Assembly (NCBI GenBank): GCA_050084985.1
Contig: JBITNC010000001.1
Span: 201,562,001-201,626,000, forward strand
Direction of reading: 5' to 3'
DNA length: 64,000 bases
Source: Nageia nagi
Lineage: Eukaryota > Pinophyta
Position numbers and translations under genes: made by a program. The notes beneath the pieces are model-generated. The model was not told the origin of the DNA. It saw nothing but the letters and a program-made list of their open reading frames with translations, and ran no database searches. This document shows positions 44,851 through 55,760 of this stretch, piece by piece (the stretch's first letter is position 1; each line of letters starts with the position of its first letter).

Positions 44851-46010
44851 CGATGATTTGCTCTTATGGATGATCCTTGTGCCATCTATTTGGTGGATTT
44901 TTTGAATTTTCATCTTCTTCTGCCTCATTTTCTGAATCACTATTTGGGTTACTTGGTGAATTTGAATCTTTTGGTTTCTTTACTTGTGATTGCTGTACAG
45001 GAGGCTTAGATTTGTTTTTATTCTTTTTGTCTTCTTCAATTGAATCTTGATAGGTAGGAAGATCATCATCATCATTTCTCTTGGGAAGATCTCTTTGCTC
45101 ATCAACACGAGCATCAGCACTATCAACGATTGTTTTTGTCCTTTTATTGTAAAACTTGTATGCTTTGCTCTTCGAAGAGTAACCAAGAAAGATACCTTCA
45201 TCAGATCTATCCTCAAAATTTCCTAAATTTTCTTCTATTCTCTTGATATAGCATTTACTGCCAAAGATCTTGAAGTGCCTCACTGTAGCTTTTCTTCCAA
45301 ACCATAATTCATATGGTGTTCTATCCTCATGTGGTCACATCATACATCTATTTTGAATATGCACTACAGTATGCACTGCTTCTTTCTAGAACCTATCAGC
45401 AACCTTGCTTTCTATCAGCATGGTTCGAGCCATTTCTGCTCTATTTTTTCTTTCAACTACTCCATTTTGTTGTGGAGTTCTTACTGTAGAGAATTGTCTT
45501 TTAATTCTGTGTTGTATGCAAAACTCAAAAAACTCATCAAAAGTGAACTCACCTCCTCTGTCTAAGCGAAGACATTTAATTCTCCTCTCTATCTAATTTT
45601 CTACTTGATTTTTAAATGCTTTGAACATTTCAAAAGCTTCAGATTTATGTTTCAAAAATTGCACCCAAGTCATTCTTGAATAATCATCTATGAACAGAAT
45701 AAAATACTTATCTCCATTGATGCTTTGTGTTCTCATTGGTCTGCATAGGTCGGTGTGTATGATTTCCAATGGTCTGCTTGTGTGATATTCTTTCACTTTG
45801 AACTTTGCCCGAGTTTGCTTTCCCCTTTAGCATGAATCACAAATATCATTTGCTGGTTTGCTGATACTGGGCATATCTCTTACTGCTCTTTTTGAGCAAA
45901 TGTTCATCAAGTTTTTAAAATAGATGTGTCCCAATCTCTTATGCCATAGCCAATCATCACTCTCCTTGCCTAGAAGACATGATTCCTCTGAAATATCTAA
46001 TAAGGTGTAT
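44851..46010 (-). pseudogene. S integrase
   Basis: Minus-strand integrase with all three catalytic residues readable: H-T-D-L-C at about 45750, R-L-D-R-G-G-E-F near 45570-45550, and V-V-E-R-K-N near 45460. The HHCC finger is upstream (W-L-W-H-K-R-L-G-H at 45955-45930, C-D-S-C at 45842-45830; stop TAG at 45827). The C-terminal part 45283-44864 includes F-G-S-K-C-Y-I-K and G-I-F-L-G-Y-S-S-K-S-K-A-Y, then a long acidic, Asn- and Ser-rich tail before RT. Stops at 45593 and about 45390 and 45340. Confidence 0.92.
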
Positions 46011-46330
46011 AAATTACTACAGGTTCTTGTACCAACTACTACAAGTATACCACTATTTGCCCTTCGAATCTCATAGCCATGCTTTTTGAAAATTACATCA
46101 TGTCCTTTGTCACATATTTGATTGATGCTCAACAAATTATGCTTCAGTCCCACAATAAATAATACCTCTTCAGATCTGATGTTACCATCATTTATTTTGA
46201 CTGTCCCTTTGCTGATAATCTGTACACCATCATTGTTTCCAAATCTTACTGACCCACCTTCATATTCCTGTAGTTTTTGAAATTTCTTCTTGTCACCTGT
46301 CATGTGACTTGAGCATCTGCTGTCTAATAT
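45827..46330 (-). pseudogene. S protease and pre-integrase domain
   Basis: The minus-strand protease motif at about 46325-46295 reads W-I-L-D-S-R-C-S-S-H-M-T-G-D. The family norm is D-S-G-C-S; Gly to Arg abolishes the active-site turn. The open 158-codon stretch 46303-45827 follows with G-G-S-V-R-F-G-N-N-D, G-L-K-H-N-L-L-S-I-N-Q-I-C-D-K-G-H and the zinc-binding His pair. It would cleave the polyprotein. Confidence 0.9.
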
Positions 46331-48315
46331 CCATGGTGATGGTTTGTCTTGAGCTTTTAATGCTGTTTGAACGATTAAAGACTCTTTTCCTCTCTGAGTT
46401 TCTCCTTTTCTTTCCAGACTTGTTTTACTTTTATTTTAGCTTCTTGTTTTTTATTATACTTTTCTTCTTCCTGTGGATGACTGCTTTGAAACTATTTATT
46501 TTGTCTTATGGAAGGAAATTGTCTCGGTGGAAAGAACCTCATGCCATGATTATTTCTGTAGAATCTGGTAATGTGTCCATATTCATGACAGTTGTAACAC
46601 TCAACTGGATACTCCATTAGTGGGTCGAATACATTCCTAGTAACAAAGGTTCTTGGAGTGATATTATACTTACATTCAGAAATTTTGTGTCTATATGCAT
46701 TGCATTTGAAACAGTATCCATTGAAGGGATGGATGTAGCTATTATATTACTGAGTACTTCTTGGTCCTGCATAGGATCTTCTTCTGGAATGCACTTGAGT
46801 GAAGCCATCATCCTCTAGTCCTGAGCTATCTTCCTTCTTCTTGGTTTCTTTTATGTTTTCCCTTTTTATGTCATTGGAAGATTGTCCTTATTCATATCCT
46901 AGACCAGATTTATCAGAAAACATTCTTTGACTATTAATGATTTCGTTGAGTTTAGTCGACCTTCCTTCTAGATATTCAAAAGAGCTGATTTTCTTGGTGA
47001 CTTCCTCTAGTTGCATATGTAGCCTAGTTATTTCTTCTTCAAGCTTACTGCAATTTTTAAATTTCACAAAAAGCTATTCCTCTAAACTCTCATTTATCCT
47101 CTTAGATTCTTTGACTTCTATTTTTAAGTTTTCTATAATATTACTTGCATCATCAAACCTTTTTGAGAGTTTCTTATTTTTCTTTATTTCTTTATCCAGT
47201 TCATTCAATGCTGTTATTAGTTCTTCTTCAAGATCAATCTCAATCTCACAGTCATTTTCTTCATCTATCTCTTCCTTCTTATGTTCTTGGTCATTTTGAT
47301 TATCTTCATTCAGTTTCTCTTCAAATGCCATAAACAATGCTCCATTGTATTCTTTTTCTGATTCATTACTGGAATCATCATCAGTGGAGCCTTCATTTCT
47401 AGATATGAGGCTCTGTCTATTTGACCTTCTATTTCGAGCATGAGATTTCATTTTGTGGTTTTTCTCAAAATATGATTCTTGATCATCTTTATCAATTTTT
47501 CTATATGGACATTTTGAAATGAAATGACCAATACCACCACAGTTAAAACATTTAAACGACAGCTTGCCTTTATATTTACCTTTTCCCCTTTTTAGCTTTC
47601 TAACAAAATTTGCTTCTGCTCCATCAGATTGTTCCTCATCATCAGAATCTATTTTGGCTTTGGTACTATTATTGGCTTTAAATGCTACTTCCTTTTCTGG
47701 ATGTTTTGCTTTTCTGATCCTCATTTCATAAGCAGTCAGTGATCCATGCATTTCATCCATGCTGAAAGTTTTCAAATTTTTTGCTTCTTCAATAGCAGAC
47801 ACCTTTGAATCAAAGCGAGATGTGAGAGATCACAGTACCTTTTTCACGATGACATGATCTTCAATTTCTTTCCCAAGACCTCTAATTGCATTAGTAATTT
47901 CATTTACTCTCAACATGTATGCTTCGATGGTTTCCTATTCATTCATCTTTAGAACTTCAAATTGAGCTCTATGAGTTTGGAGTTTTGCTTCCTTGACTTT
48001 ATCATCTCCTTCGTGAATGCTCTTCAACTTATTCCATATTTGTTTTGCAAATTTGCATGCCATAACTTTCACTAGTTCACTGTCCACAAGACCACACATT
48101 AGAGCATTTCTTACTTTTGCATCACATTCAAATGCCTTTCTTTCTACTTCATCTGATGGACCTATAGGGGGAGGAGCGTAACCCCTTTTAACAACATCCC
48201 AAGTACCAAAACCCAATGCACTGAGATAAGTCTTCATTCAAATTTTCCAGAAAGCATAATTGGTTCCATCAAAGAGAGGTGCCTTGTTAGATGAGAAACC
48301 TTCTCTGCTTGCCAT
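46331..48315 (-). pseudogene. S gag with three zinc knuckles
   Basis: Gag from ATG 48315 (M-A-S-R-E-G-F) with F-D-G-T-N-Y-A-F-W-K-I near 48275, followed by a stop where Arg is usual. The capsid region (48237-47935, 47802-47600) ends in K-G-K-Y-K-G-K. First knuckle C-F-N-C-G-G-I-G-H-F-I-S-K-C at about 47555-47515, intact. A long acidic, coiled-coil-like stretch follows to 47074. Second knuckle C-F-K-C-N-A-Y-R-H-K-I-S-E-C at about 46715-46675, intact. The third (C-Y-N-C-H-E-Y-G-H) at about 46597-46560 has lost its last Cys. Stops and a frameshift around 46800-47060. Confidence 0.88.
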
Positions 48316-48364
48316 AGTGCCACTACCAAGATCTCCTTAGCTATTATAGCCTAAGTAGGAACCT

Positions 48365-48377
48365 AGCTCTGATACCA
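48365..48377 (-). promoter_or_regulatory. S primer-binding site
   Basis: On the minus strand TGGTATCAGAGCT, a perfect initiator-Met-tRNA match, two bases from the 5' LTR. Confidence 0.95.
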
Positions 48378-48379
48378 AT

Positions 48380-50488
48380 TGTTGGACTTCGAGTGACACT
48401 GAGAGGGGGGGTGAATCAGTGTATATAAAAAATAATCAATTTAAGCTTCTTAAATAAAGATAGATTAAAAGCCAGAGAAAATTGAGCAAGCACACCAAGT
48501 ACATCACAACACCAGATATAACGAGGTTCACCAGATTGGCTACATCCCCAAAAATGACTGCTTGGACTCCAATCCAAATCTAGTCATTAAAGAAAGCTTA
48601 CAGATTCACAGCACCAACTATGAAGGGTAGCACCAACTACCACTTTAAAAATAGCAGCACCTACTACTTAGAGCACCAACTCCAGCTCTCAAGCACCCAC
48701 TTGATACAACATTCAAAAAGGAGGAAAGAATACAGTTCTAGAAGACCCTCAATGGTCTAGCTCTAATGCTCATTCTTTGATCTCTGCACACAGCTCTAAA
48801 GTAACATAGTTAAACAATCACTATCCTCTCTACTTATTCATTTTCTCACTTCACATGCTCCTCATACTCCCCTCATCCACACTATTACCTCCTCACCCGC
48901 TCTTCTCTACATGCCTATTTTTCACTCTTTCTACAATACACCTTCACGTCCATTACTCTAAATTTAAAATTGTTACACATCAAGAAAACCCCCCAAGAAA
49001 CTGTTCCTATCATAACACATTATCAAAAAACAAACTGAGAAGAAATCTTTATTTGTAACTGCTCCTGCACTTAGAGAGTTCACTATCTGAGAATGCAACT
49101 GCTGTAACTGATGAATGCTCCTATTACTCAAATAGATTTGTTCAGATAAGTATAGCTCTTTCTCCACTAATTTTAGAGATTTGATAGTATCTGATTATTT
49201 AGTTCCAGAGTCTCTTTCTATAGCCTAGAGATTGACTAGCTTACCGGATGTTTATTGTATACACCATGATGTCATCATCTCCAGACTCTGGAAGAGAGTT
49301 CCAAGGTATCTGCATGGCCTTCCAGACTTTTCAACACCAACTACTAATGTCATCTTCTCTGGACTCCAAAAGTAGAGTAAAATGCTTCCTGTGATGTCCA
49401 CACCATGATGTCATCATCTCTAGACTCTGAAAGAGAGTTCCAAGGTATCTGTGTGGCCTTTCAATCTTTTCAACACCAACTGCTAATGTCATCTTCTCTG
49501 GACTCCAGAAGTAGAGTAAAATGCTTCCCACGATGTCCACACCATGATGTCATCATCTCCAAACTTTGGAAGATAGTTCCAAGGTATTTGCATGGCCTTC
49601 TATACTTTTCAACACCAACTGCTAACATCATCTTCTCTGGACTCTAGAAGTAGAGTAAAATGCTTCCTGTGATGTCCATACTGATGTCATTACTAGAAAA
49701 AAAGAAACTTAAAGATGTCTCCTTGAAGGGGTTTCAGAAAGGGGCAAACAGGACTGTAAATGGACCATCATACTACTACCATACTACTATGCAAAGACAC
49801 AGCCAAAACCACATGTTGACAACAATGACAATCACACATGCTCAACAGACTATGATCTGACTTTTCACTATCCTTGTCACTTTTGAGATATTCTATTTAT
49901 TGGCTCCAACTATTTGATCTCTCTTTACTATTCTCATCTCTACATTCTGAAATGTTTTACTCATTGGCTCTGGTTATTTGATCACTCCTTGCTGACCTCA
50001 TCATCTCCGGGACCTAGTTTCATTCAAAAATGTGAACGTTGTTCTCCCTGTGATGTCATCTTCATGCTTCCAGAATGCTCTACTCACTTTCTCCAGAACC
50101 TAGTTTTTTCACAACTAAGCTTTTATCATTTCATTTCGGAATGCTTAATCTACTGACTCCAACCTTTTTAATCACCCCTTGCTGACCTCATCATCTTTAG
50201 AACCCAGTTTCATTCAAAAATGTGAACATCATTCTTCCCATGACATCATCTCTTCCCTCTGGAATGTTTTACTCATTGGCATCGACTATTTGATCGCTCC
50301 TTGCTGACCTCATCACTTCCGGGCTTCGGTTTTGGGTTAAGGCCCGAAATCACTGATGTCATCTCTTCCAGAATGCTTTATTTACTAACCTTGGCTTTTC
50401 AATTCTCCTTGCTGACCTCATCACCTCCAGAACCTGGTCTTTACCAAAACCACGTGTTGACAACAATGACAATCACACATGCTTAACA
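48380..50488 (-). repeat. S 5' LTR
   Basis: 2109 bases, collinear with 40909-43019, with the same three 139-base units (from 49262) and the same internal copy of the LTR end (49803-49847 against 50444-50488). GAGTT follows at 50489. Confidence 0.95.
49262..49678. repeat. 139-bp tandem repeat in S 5' LTR, three units
   Basis: Units begin at 49262, 49401 and 49540; same array as in the 3' LTR. Confidence 0.9.
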
Positions 50489-50493
50489 GAGTT
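50489..50493 (+). repeat. Target-site duplication of S, right copy
   Basis: GAGTT, identical to 40904-40908. Confidence 0.92.
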
Positions 50494-51050
50494 CATGTTC
50501 TTCATCATTCTTCAAAACCTTTCTTCAAAATTTGGAAACTTTGTGATAGTTATGAAAACTAGGCTTGATGATAAAAAAGAAGTATTCTCCCTTGAGAACC
50601 TTTCTAGGCTCCTTTTGAAGCATGAGGAAACCTTTACTTAAAAAGTGTTGATTTCTTCTCCTAAGAATAATAACATTGCTATTGAAGCAACCAAAACTCT
50701 TTTCAAGAAGAAGTTCAACTACCAAAAGAAATCTTATCTTTATTCCTCCAAAAGGTTTGAGAAAAGAGGCAATGATAACAATAAGAATAAAAATAATAGT
50801 AGTAAGAACAATGGTAACAACAATAACAGCAAGAAAAATAACAACAACTTCAAGCAAAGAGATGGAAAAATCAAAGCAAACAATCCATATCCTAAGGAAA
50901 AGTTTGATAATAATTGTTAACTATTATGGCATCCAAGGTCAAAAAGAAGTTTATTGCTACAAAAAAAAAAAGAGAAAAAGAACAAAGGCAATAGTAATGT
51001 AAAGAACTTCAAAGGAAAGTAGAATATTCAAGCTAGTTTTGCTATGATGC
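50494..51050 (+). pseudogene. A2 gag, C-terminal part
   Basis: Continuation of A2 gag in the same frame as 40478-40908. Capsid end, then a Lys-rich part (K-K-K-F-N-Y-Q-K-K-S) and an Asn/Lys/Ser low-complexity stretch at 50760-50860. The zinc knuckle is at about 50915-50965: a base change and frameshift separate the first Cys, and the His is Gln. It aligns with bases 1-480 of A1, which carries different damage. Stop at 50638 and others. Confidence 0.87.
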
Positions 51051-51530
51051 GCTACTCCATATATTGCACTTTTTTGTTTTATTGAATTATTGATTTTGGT
51101 TGTACTAATCACCTATGCTTTGAAAAGGAAATGTTTGAGAACTTTCACAAGTACAAAAAAGATTTTGTTATGATTGGTGATAACTCTACCCTTGAATTCC
51201 AAGGAATTAGAAGTGTCTTGATTCATAGAAAGGTTATTGAAAATGTGCTCTATATTCCTAAGCTTAGGATGAACCTTCTCTCTATAATCCAAGTTGCTAG
51301 AAAAAGGTATTCATTTGAATTCAACTCTTAATCTTTGTGCATGAAGAAAGGAATTTCCACATTGGTTAAAGGATCAGTAAAAGCTAATTTCTACATTATT
51401 GATCAAGTTCCAACAAAGATGTGTCTTGCTACAAATGTGTGGTCTAGAGGCAATCTTTGGTATCAATGTTTATGGCACCTTAACCATAATATTATTCAAG
51501 TCATGAAAGAACAAGAACTTATGAAAGGTT
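51051..51530 (+). pseudogene. A2 protease and pre-integrase
   Basis: The protease motif at about 51080-51110 reads I-I-D-F-G-C-T-N-H-L-C; the family norm is D-S-G, so Ser is Phe. The pre-integrase part is open in 51131-51331 (F-V-M-I-G-D-N-S-T-L, N-L-L-S-I-I-Q-V) and continues in the next frame from 51335 (L-V-K-G-S-V-K-A-N). Zinc finger: W-H-L-N-H near 51473 and C-E-K-C near 51562, both kept. Confidence 0.86.
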
Positions 51531-52420
51531 TTACTTCAATTTTTCTTTTGATTGGTCTATGTGAGAAGTGCATTCTTGGCAAGATGCATAGCCAAATATT
51601 TGAAAAAGGTAATGCAATAAGAGCATCTCAACCTCTTCAACTTGTGTGTTTAGATCTAATAGGTCCATTTCAAACTAATTTGCTTAGAGGAGAATCTTAC
51701 ATATTGACCTTCATTGATGACTTTAGTAGAATGACCTTTGGGTATCTACTTGAGCATCAGGAACAAACCTTTGAGATTTTTAAAATTTTTAAGGCCTTTA
51801 TTGAAAATCAAACTAACCTTAAAATCAAGATGTTGAGATCAGATAATAGGGGAGAGTATAACAATAATGAGTTTAATGACTATAATGCAAAGTATGAAAT
51901 CAAGAGGTAGTCTACAATTCCTTACACTCCTCAACAGAATGGTGTTGTTGAAAGAAAAAATAAGACTATTATAGATATGGTTAGATGCATGTTGGGTAAT
52001 ATTCCTAGTTTCTTATGGGGTGAAGCTATGAGCACTATTATTTACACCTAAAATAGGTGTTCCAAAAAAGCCATTCAAGGTAAAAATCCTTTTGAAGCAT
52101 GTTCAAAAAGAAAACCTAACATTTCTCACCTTAGGCTATTTGGTTATGAAGCATTCTCCTACATTATTTCTGAGAAAAGAAAAAAGTTAGACAAAAGAGC
52201 TACAAAATGCATATTTGTGGGTTATGATAGTCAACATAGAGGCTATAGCCTCTCTCTCCATCTTATAAAGTAGTGTTCATTTCAAGAGATGTCAAGTTCA
52301 ATGAACTTTCTAAAGAATCTATTTCTAATGAGGATATAGATGATCCAGAGGAATCTTTAATTGCACCTAGCTAGTTGAATATTGATGTAGATAAGTTACC
52401 TCAGGAGAAAAATTCTCCAA
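51531..52420 (+). pseudogene. A2 integrase
   Basis: Copia integrase with all catalytic residues readable: C-L-D-L-I-G-P-F near 51650, R-S-D-N-R-G-E-Y near 51838, V-V-E-R-K-N near 51945. A TAG at 51908 sits where Gln is usual. The C-terminal part holds F-G-Y-E-A-F-S-Y at 52138 and C-I-F-V-G-Y-D at about 52208; a one-base loss near 52255 shifts the frame. Better preserved than A1. Confidence 0.88.
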
Positions 52421-53460
52421 CTCAAAGGGTAAGAAGGAACATGACCTTGAATAAATATTTATTTACCAAAATTGATAATAAGCATGATCCCTCATCCTTT
52501 AAAGAAGATTCAAAGCATGAGTGCTAGATGGAAGCCATGAAAATGGAGTATGAGATGCTTATAAAAAATAAAACTTAGGATTTGGTTCCTTATGTTAATG
52601 AGAAAAATGTGATTAGCAATAAGTGGATATACAAGATCAAGTATAATTTAGTTGGTGTTATTGAGAAATATAAGGTAAGGTTAGTAGCCAAAGGTTTTAC
52701 TTAGAATTATAGTGTAGATTATGAGGAAACCTTTGCTCTAGTGACAAAGATGCCTACTATGAGAATTATCCTTGCTCTTTTTATAGCTCAAGGATGGAAA
52801 GTTTTTCAACTTGACATCAAGATTGTATTTCTAAATGGTGACTTAGATGTGAAAATCTTTATGAATCAAATAGAAGGGTTCTTTGTGGAAAGCAAAGAGT
52901 CCTTTGTGTGCAAGCTAAAGAAGTCATTGTATTGACTTAAGCAAGTACCTAGAGCTTGGTACAAGAAGATTTTAAGGTATTTTACATACATTAGTTTCTT
53001 CAAGTGTTTTTTAGATTTATATGTGCTCACTCAAGGAAAAGATATGGTCTTGATTCTCTTTTATATGGATGATCTTTTGATTACCAAGAATAATGATAAA
53101 ATTATTCAAGAGTGCATATCCAAACTTAAGGTAACATTTAAAATGATTGATCTTGGTATCTTACACTAATATCTTAGAATACAAGTGTATCAATACAAGG
53201 ATTGTACTTATCTTAGTTAATCTAAGTATATATTAGACATCTCATAGGGGTTTGGAATGGAGGATTGTAGATATGCTATGATCCCAATCTCTTTTGGAAT
53301 CATTATTTCTCTAAGCTCTAACTCTCAATTGACTGATGGTATAGCTTATAGGCAATTAATTATTAGTCTTCTATATTTGACTATATCTAATCCAAATATT
53401 ACCTTTGCAATGAATTTGATATCTCAATTCATGCAAAAACCATATGTTGAGCACCTTAAT
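52421..53460 (+). pseudogene. A2 reverse transcriptase
   Basis: RVT_2 domain. D-L-V-P-Y near 52580, N-K-W-I-Y-K-I-K at 52618, F-Q-L-D-I-K-I-V-F-L-N-G near 52805. A TGA replaces Gly in the Y-G-L-K motif at 52933. The active site Y-M-D-D at 53062-53073 is intact (A1 has lost it). The thumb carries L-I-I-S-L-L-Y-L-T near 53360. Stops at about 52575, 52703, 53168, 53218 and 53245, mainly at Gln/Trp/Tyr positions. Confidence 0.9.
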
Positions 53461-54000
53461 GCTGTTAAGCAAATTTTGAGATATGTTGTAGGGACTAAAG
53501 ATCTTTCTCTCATGTATTCTAAGTTGCCCTCATTTGTTCTCTTTAAATTCTCAAATTTTGACTATGGGGGAGATAGAGATGAAATGAAATCAACCTCTAT
53601 GTATGTGTTTAGCATTGTTTCAGGTGCTATCTCTTAGGCTTCCAAGAAGCATTCTATTATTTCTCTTTCCACCATAAAAGCTGAATATTATGCCATGTAT
53701 ATTGCAGCCTAGGAAGCCATTTAGCTAAGGCATATTTTGAAAAAAATTAGGTATAAAAAATATGGCTCATATTTGATTTCTTTAGAAAATCAATCAATGA
53801 TCTCTTTAGTTAAGAATTCTATGTTCCATGATAGAACAAAACATGTAGAAATCCAAACACATTTTATTAGGGAGAAGGTTCTTGATAGCATCTTACACTT
53901 GGAGTATTATCCATATACCTTGAAATCTACTAATTTATTCACTAAGCCCCTCTTTAAAGCTCAATTCTCTAATCTTAGGGATGCTATCTAGTTGGTGAAG
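53461..54000 (+). pseudogene. A2 RNase H
   Basis: RNase H following RT: Q-I-L-R-Y-V-V-G-T-K-D at about 53470, F-D-Y-G-G-D-R-D at 53560 (first Asp), A-E-Y-Y-A-M near 53680 (Glu), S-L-E-N-Q-S-M-I-S-L near 53778 (the Asp position is Glu), R-T-K-H-V-E-I-Q-T-H-F-I-R-E-K at 53835. Four TAG codons replace Trp/Gln (for example 53636 and 53709). Last homologous residues near 53990. Confidence 0.88.
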
Positions 54001-54715
54001 TTGCCCTCAAGGGAGAGTGAAGTTTGAATTTTTGTGTCTAATTCATATTTATGATGATAACCTCACCCCTTGGAGGATTTTGTATTATAAAATGTTGATT
54101 TTGTTGTACACCTTCATGGTAATTGCATTCTACATGAGGAACTTATTGTACAAATTTTTTAGAGCAAAAATATTGGCTAATCTAGTACTATTCGATTATC
54201 CATGTGTGAGGAACTCTTATGTGTCTTTTGGCACTATTTAGTTATCCATATGTGAGGAACTCATATGTGCATGCTTTATTTTGTAATAATAAACACATAT
54301 TTTATGTATAGTAGGTGACTATGAGTTTTGGCTTGGCATCTTTGTGATGAATTATAGTGCACCATTGATCAGTTTATGATGGCATTTATTTAATTCATCT
54401 ATCTTTATTGATGTGAATATGTTACATCTAATTGATCTTATTATTTGAGCTGCTATGAACTATAATTTCCTTGAGATTGCAAGTTACTTTGGGTATGGAG
54501 ACTCTTCATGACTTCCAATTGGATGACTACTTCATGTACATTGAAATCAATTATGGTTAATGATTGTATTTGGCAAAGTAGTGAGTCTCAAACTAGATCT
54601 TTCTTACTTCACAAATATGTAAAAAGTTCTCATCTCTATTGTATTTTTTTGGATGAGAACTCTCTTACTTTCTCTCTTCCTTCTCTCTTATTCACTCTAT
54701 CCCAATATTACATTA
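54001..54715 (+). other. A2 non-coding region between pol and 3' LTR
   Basis: It aligns with 3441-4239 of A1 but carries the 110-base unit once (54174-54283). The T/C-rich end (54508-54715) is open for 76 codons, as in A1. No known domain. Confidence 0.7.
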
Positions 54716-54723
54716 AAAGGGAG
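54716..54723 (+). promoter_or_regulatory. A2 polypurine tract
   Basis: AAAGGGAG directly before TGTTGGAATG. Confidence 0.82.
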
Positions 54724-55221
54724 TGTTGGAATGTATAATGCATTATTGTAAAGGTTATGTAATAATCTTCTATGTAAGTTCACTAATACTTAAGGGTATC
54801 ATTTGATATCTTAAGTATTTAAGTGAATATGATAATATAACTTATCCTACACTCCATGTCATGAGCATGCCCTTTAGGCAAAAGGATGTGCATGCCATGC
54901 TTTTGTACATTAGGTAAAAAGGTGATCTAAAGAGGGATTTTGGCCTATAAATAGAAGGCTCCCTCCTTGGATAATATACCAATTTGAGGAGTAAAGTTAT
55001 GCTATAAGATAGTGTTTAGAAGATGAGATTAGGATAATTGTAGGAGTTCATATTTGAGGTTAAGAGAGATTTAGTTAGTGGATGTACTCCTAGTTGGAGG
55101 AACCACTTACATCTTGTGTTATATTTGTGGAATTACTTTGTTAGTTTGTTAGATATGAATTGTGAGCTTTTGTGTAATCTTGGGAGTTTAGAGTTGTTCA
55201 TGTATTAGTTCAATTCTCACA
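54724..55221 (+). repeat. A2 3' LTR
   Basis: 498 bases, TGTTGG to CTCACA, followed by CCCAT (55222-55226). TATA box TATAAATA at 54946-54953. Confidence 0.94.
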
Positions 55222-55226
55222 CCCAT
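55222..55226 (+). repeat. Target-site duplication of A2, right copy
   Basis: CCCAT; the B integrase reading continues from here on the minus strand across A2 to 37962. Confidence 0.88.
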
Positions 55227-55760
55227 AGCACAACTAATACACACTTATTTATGTTCTTGGATCTTGGGAAGCACATATGCCATCTCATTAGAAACCAAGA
55301 TTATTAAACTTGCAAAATTTATATGCCCATATCTCAAATTCTAAAGATAACTCTTATCATCAATAGCAACATTAGCAAAATTAGAGCTTTTCTCTCTAAA
55401 TCTAAGAGGAAATAATCTATTCCTTGTCATGGGAATAGTGGTGACATGTTTATGTCCTTTTTTCTTATAAAAAACCATACATTTTCTATCCTCAAACATA
55501 ACTTTATAATTATTCTCCATTATTTTTGCCATACTCAATAAATTATTCTTCAGCTTTGTACTATAATACACATCATCCATCCTTTTGTTACCTTCATTTG
55601 TAAACACTTCCATAGCTCCATGCCATCAACTTGAATGGATTTGTCATCTCCAAGTGTGATTTTGGACTTGTAGAAGTCATCCATAGCATAAAATAAATCT
55701 CCCTTTCTAATCATATGGTTGGATCAACATATTTCAAGGATCTATGCCTCATATAGTTTA
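55227..55760 (-). pseudogene. B protease, pre-integrase and integrase zinc finger
   Basis: Minus strand. A damaged protease motif lies at about 55740-55715 (I-L-E-I-C, stop, S-N-H-M), then the pre-integrase part F-Y-K-S-K-I-T-L-G-D-D-K-S-I-Q-V. The open frame 55613-55341 has N-N-L-L-S-M-A-K-I-M-E-N-N. The HHCC finger (L-R-Y-G-H-I-N-F, then C-I-S-C) is at about 55310-55232 and ends exactly at the A2 insertion point. Confidence 0.87.

Larger units (their letters stand above)
40909..50488 (-). mobile_element. Sirevirus-like Ty1/copia element S, full length
   Basis: A 9.6-kb minus-strand copia with LTRs of 2109 and 2111 bases, perfect GAGTT duplication, primer site, gag, protease, integrase, RT and RNase H. 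Between RNase H and the 3' LTR lie four copies of a purine motif (AGGGGGAG on the minus strand), the multiple polypurine tracts known for the Sirevirus genus, including the sequence GACTTAGGGGGAGT. LTR divergence is about 3% over the first 300 bases by eye, making S the youngest element here. No envelope-like gene: only 228 bases separate pol from the LTR. Confidence 0.95.
37963..55221 (+). mobile_element. Ty1/copia element A2, full length, hosting S
   Basis: Complete copia with 498-base LTRs (37963-38460; 54724-55221), CCCAT duplication, primer site, 2-kb leader, gag (40478-40908 and 50494-51050, split by the Sirevirus-like S), protease, integrase, RT, RNase H, a 0.7-kb non-coding region and polypurine tract. 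The LTRs differ at about 7% of sites by eye over 270 bases. It sits in the integrase gene of B, in opposite orientation, and is the same family as A1. Confidence 0.95.

Noticed and set aside
46937-47333. Ser-rich plus-strand open frames
   Set aside because: Antisense shadow of the coiled-coil part of S gag.
50525-50857. 110-codon minus-strand open frame
   Set aside because: Antisense shadow of A2 gag, same cause as at 39-452.
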